This document shows positions 60,201 to 64,000 of a stretch of 64,000 bases of DNA, piece by piece. The DNA lies in assembly GCA_034620365.1 (NCBI GenBank), contig JAQGEQ010000084.1:2480001-2544000 (forward strand). Direction: 5' to 3'. The stretch is from Pegea sp. RAD2-039 (Eukaryota; Chordata; Thaliacea; Salpida; Salpidae). How positions within the stretch are numbered: position 1 is the stretch's first letter; every line of letters begins with the position of its first letter. The notes beneath the pieces were generated by a model that was not told where the DNA came from, made no database searches, and saw nothing but the letters and a program-made list of their open reading frames with translations. Both the position numbers and the translations under genes were made by a program.

Positions 60201-62944
60201 GAGATTTATTGTTACATTGAATAAAGAATCATTGTATTTAGATCTAGATCCTAAAATGATAGAGAATGAAGCGCTGAACATGTTGTTAAAAATCGATTGC
60301 TTCTTCAAAAGATAATTATTTGAGAATTTTTTAACTTTATGTTAAATCAATTTATGAAAAAAATTAAGAAACGAAATTTTATAAAAACAACTTAAATTAA
60401 ATTGTACCACGTTTTAAGAGGTGTAATCAATTAACATTAATCTCATATTTGTTTAACATCCGTTTTATAAAAGTTTAACAATATTTTTAGTAGTTGAATT
60501 ATTAAATGTTTAAAAGAATGCTTTTTATACATTATGGCTTTTAACAAGGACTGTTTGATATAAGATTCAGTTAAAATATAAATATCGAACCTTGAACTGA
60601 TTATTTGTAATGCTCTTTGTGATCAGTATTTAATTAAACACAGAAATTCTGTTTTGATATGTTTAATGAGAAACAATAAAATCTGCATTTCTGGTTAGAG
60701 AGTAGAAAAGTTTTTGTGAAACAGTTTGCTTGTTGATTTTGAAACTGTGAAAAACAATAAATTATTTATGAAGAGAAAATTGTGATAAGAATAAATTTAT
60801 ATTTGAAGTGATGCTTTAATTTGGAGTTTAGAAAAAAGTTTATTTTCAAGTTTTTTTACTGTTTGTTTTTCAATCAAAAAACTTTATTTACTTTTATCAT
60901 TTTCTCTTAATTCCCTTTAAGGTTTTCGAACAAACAATTTTTGTAAATTTCAGATTAGAAAAAATTAATTAAAAAAGCTTACAAGAAGAATTTGAATAGA
61001 AACTTTACAAGAGTCAACTATAATTATAAACTCATTAAAACATTTTCAAATGAATTGGTATAAAAAAGATGGTAGGCTGAAAAAATAAATAAGTTTGAGC
61101 TTTGAAATTATTTTATAAAAATTATCAAATCACGTGACACCAGAAAAATTATTTTTGAAATACTTTCTTTTTTGCTTAGTAACTTTCTCAAATGAGTATT
61201 TATTATGTATATGAGCTGCTTAAAGAGTTTAATTATCTGTACAGTCTTATGAAGATAACTATACAGTAATTTATCATTTTCGAATCAAACTCAGTGTGAC
61301 TCCTTAATTTTACAGAGGTTTCTGTAGCAAGCATCTATAATTTGATTATTGAGAAGAAAATATTTTTACTTCTCTTAGGTAAGTAGTCCTGATTTCAAAA
61401 CAGATTTATTTCAAACTAATTAGATGTAGCAGAGGTTATTCATTTTTACTTTTTGTCTGGATTATTATTTAAGAGAGACATATTGTAATAAAAAAGTTGC
61501 GAAAAAAACTACATTAAAATATTTGATAAATTACATCCATTAGCAGCTTATTCTATATTTAAAAAAACAAAACAAATGAAAGTTGTCTAGAGGGAATCCT
61601 TTTCAAAATTAATATTTTTTACTAAAACTTTGAAACACATTTATATCTCATAAAATATAAAAATACTTTTTCAACTGTGATGAAGATTAAAAAAAGCTTC
61701 TAATCTCTTTTTCAGATTTGAACGTAAAAACTCTCAATAATTTTATAATTTATCGTTACTTATTTGATTGTAAAATTTTAAGCTTTTAAAAACCTTACCA
61801 AGTAATCTTATAATTTATTTAAGATTTTTTTGTATTTTTTAATTCAATTTAATTATTTTATAATCAAACAATTATTTTTATCAGTAAAAAGTTTCTTGTT
61901 TTTCTACTTATGACTCAATGAAAAATTATCAAAAACTTCTGATCATTTTCTGATTATACTATTTTATTGACAATGAACTTTTACTTATCGGTCATTTACA
62001 TGAACACTGATCAAATAAACCACAAAAATTTACAATTTTTGAATTCTTTGAAGCATAAATAAACTCAAACATGAAGACAATGTTATCAAACAAATAAAAC
62101 CTTCTCATAAAAAACTTCAAGAATAAGTTTTTCTACAATATTTATCTTGTAAACAATGATACATACATATCTGTACAAGTTTATTGTTTGTAATTTTGCT
62201 AATAGTTTTTCTTTATTTTCAATTTATTTAAATAATTCACCTTTAAAAAAGTATCAACATTTATTTACAGATATAACAACATAAAACTTCTGTTGAATTA
62301 TCTTTAATACTAACTTGTAATAATAAATAATAAATCACAAAATTTTCAAAATATTTTGAGACAACTTTTTAGTTTAATCGAAGTTGTTAATAAGGTTATC
62401 GAGTTAAAAAAATATTTTTCGCTTTACTCAAAAATTGTAACTTTTTATTTTGTTCAAGTTTTAGATTTTTAAATAAAATGAAATTGAAAATGAAAAGTTG
62501 TTTAAGTTTTAGTGCTTAAAACAAAGTAAAAAAAAAAGATTATACTCAAGATGAAAGCAGAAAAATTCACACTTATGAATAAATAATTTCAAAACTAATA
62601 ATAAAAATTTATTCATTAAAAAAAGGATAAAAAAAAATTAGTAAATAATTTTCACTAGATTTTCTTTTATGGAATTTTTTTCAACAAATAAAAAAATATA
62701 TTTTTTCATAAAACTTTTTGAAACTTCTAATCTGTCAGATTTTCATTTAATTTTTCAAAAGAAGCATCCATAAGTCTTCTTGTTGATATCATTTTCAACT
62801 TCTATTTTTGTTATTAAGATTACAGAAGATACATAAAACCAGTTAAATTTGTAGTTTTGTGTCTCTTAGAAGTGTTGTCATAAAATTGAGTAACAAGGTC
62901 CTTCTACCCAGGTTATTTATGAACTCTTTCTCGTTGCAAATATA
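57264..62944. other. Gene-poor AT-rich stretch downstream of LARP6
   Basis: The first kilobase is probably 3' UTR and flank of LARP6 (AATAAA at 57976 and 58104). The C/T-rich strand from 57600 to 58600 has several short open frames without similarity. The rest is A/T-rich, with no recognisable gene, RNA or element. Confidence 0.45.
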
Positions 62945-63019
62945 TGTCCGCCTGGGATCGAAGCCAGGACCTCCCGTATGTTAGGTGGGCGTGATAACTG
63001 CTAACAACAGAGATGGACA
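62945..63019 (-). pseudogene. tRNA-Val(AAC)-like sequence, decayed
   Basis: Read on the minus strand, TGTCCAT and GCGGACA form an imperfect acceptor stem. TTAGCAGTTATCACG is the valine-type D-arm and CCACCTAACATACGG the anticodon arm with loop CTAACAT (anticodon AAC). GGTCCTGGCTTCGATCCCAGG is the T-arm with an 8-nt rather than 7-nt loop. Two A·C mismatches in the anticodon stem look like CpG decay of an original CCCGC/GCGGG. No CCA is encoded. It is either a tRNA pseudogene or the head of a tRNA-Val-derived SINE. A functional tRNA is unlikely. Confidence 0.7.
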
Positions 63020-64000
63020 TCTGTTGATGACATGATCATTTAAGATCTTGAGATGAATTTATGATAAACAGTTTGGGAATTTTTCATTTATATTTTTTTA
63101 TTTAATTCGTGAAGCAGCGGTTTCGAGATCTTGTAATTGATCCATTTTTATCTTTCAAATTTATCTTTAATTTCAAATTCTAAACTTTCTTTTTTCGAAA
63201 ATTTTTTAAAATCCTGAAATAATTTTTCATTTTTAGCTGATGTTCGAGACTTAAATTTTTAAGGTATTTTCAGATAGAAAAAATCAATAATAAATACGAA
63301 AAGTTCTTAGAATTGAAGACGAAGATACTTTATCATCGAAGCTAGACTGCAAGAACTATCCTCTAAACGTTTAGAAGTAGCTACTTAATAAATCATAAGA
63401 GTCAGACTTGATGTACAGCAGAAATGATTTATCTCTCAATATATTAAAGATTTATCTGTTGAGTTTTCATAAACTTTTAAATTAAAATAAGATCCTTAAG
63501 TTTGAAAAATTTATCAGCGAGTCGTTGTTATTGATCTAGAATCAATTTAATTTTTAAATTTACAAGAAAATATGTATTTTGCGATAAATTGTTTAAACTT
63601 CAAGATCTCGATTTAATGATCTTGTATATTGAGACTTTAAACTATCCTGAGTTTTATTTTTATCAACAATGTTCCTAACTAACGCAGTTAGAAAATGAGA
63701 TGAAGATGTCATAAAAGCAAACACTTTAGCTATTAATTAATAATTTAGAAACTCTTACATCAACTACTTATGTTAAACATGCATAGACAAATTTCATAAA
63801 GTCAAATATTCGTAGATGTTTAAATATTTATTAATATAAATTCTTAATAGACTTTTTAATATAATTAATACAATTTTTTAAAAGTTCTTAATTGAAATTA
63901 TAACCAGTATAAAAATAAATAATCAAATTAAAAAATATTAATTAATAAATTAATAGATCATTACCAGTATAAAAACAAATTATCAAATTAAGAAAATTAT
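63020..64000. other. AT-rich terminal stretch
   Basis: No gene seen. The last 100 bp contain a direct repeat of ACCAGTATAAAAA(C/T)AAAT (63902-63981). Confidence 0.45.

Noticed and set aside
1-64000. CRISPR arrays, bacterial operons, phage or toxin systems
   Set aside because: Spliced animal genes and LINE/SINE debris show eukaryotic nuclear DNA. The only short direct repeats are a minisatellite and a three-unit tandem repeat without spacers.

Overview
This is a eukaryotic, metazoan nuclear window. It is very AT-rich (roughly 70-75% by eye), its genes are split by GT-AG introns, many only about 45-60 nt long, and it carries non-LTR retrotransposon and tRNA-derived SINE debris. Every recognisable gene has an animal orthologue, and TBC1D31, RNF212, LARP6 and STARD7 point to an animal. 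I lean towards a flatworm or another AT-rich lophotrochozoan, but the window does not prove the lineage. Exon models were built by hand from splice sites, reading phase and recalled family consensus. In each of the seven complete models the exon lengths sum to a multiple of three.

Layout. 1-1269 (+) holds the last exons of an M14 zinc carboxypeptidase that begins left of the window. 4427-7825 (+) is a 15-exon glycogen branching enzyme gene (GBE1). 8043-9454 (-) is NDUFAF3, a mitochondrial complex I assembly factor. 9883-10079 (+) is an unassigned exon pair. 11482-16480 (-) is STARD7, a START-domain phosphatidylcholine transfer protein. Its 2.7 kb intron hosts, on the opposite strand, a complete four-exon gene (13497-14751) for a linker-histone/protamine-like protein with a cysteine-rich KRKCPP-type repeat tail. 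17305-20280 is a nest of decayed retroelements: two LINE fragments and an inverted SINE pair. 20747-26164 (+) is a 21-exon TBC1D31 gene (WD40 + TBC + coiled coil; centriolar satellite). 27945-34653 (-) is a nine-exon RNF212-like RING gene (meiotic crossover factor). 34654-49530 is a long gene-poor stretch with a truncated LINE, a minisatellite and one GC-rich patch. 49569-57263 (+) is a LARP6-like RNA-binding protein whose long Pro/Gln-rich N-terminal region is joined to the La module across a 4.9 kb intron. 57264-64000 is gene-poor except for a decayed tRNA-Val-like sequence.

The genes are not an operon or one pathway. Two of them, the protamine-like protein and RNF212, suggest germ-line roles (sperm chromatin and meiotic recombination). 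GBE1, NDUFAF3, STARD7, LARP6 and TBC1D31 are housekeeping, mitochondrial, collagen/mRNA or ciliary genes.

The best candidate for something undescribed is the nested protein at 13497-14751: an acidic/lysine-rich N-terminus, a winged-helix H1 domain, then a short-period Cys-Pro-Lys/Arg repeat. This looks like a fusion of linker-histone and cysteine-cross-linkable protamine architecture.
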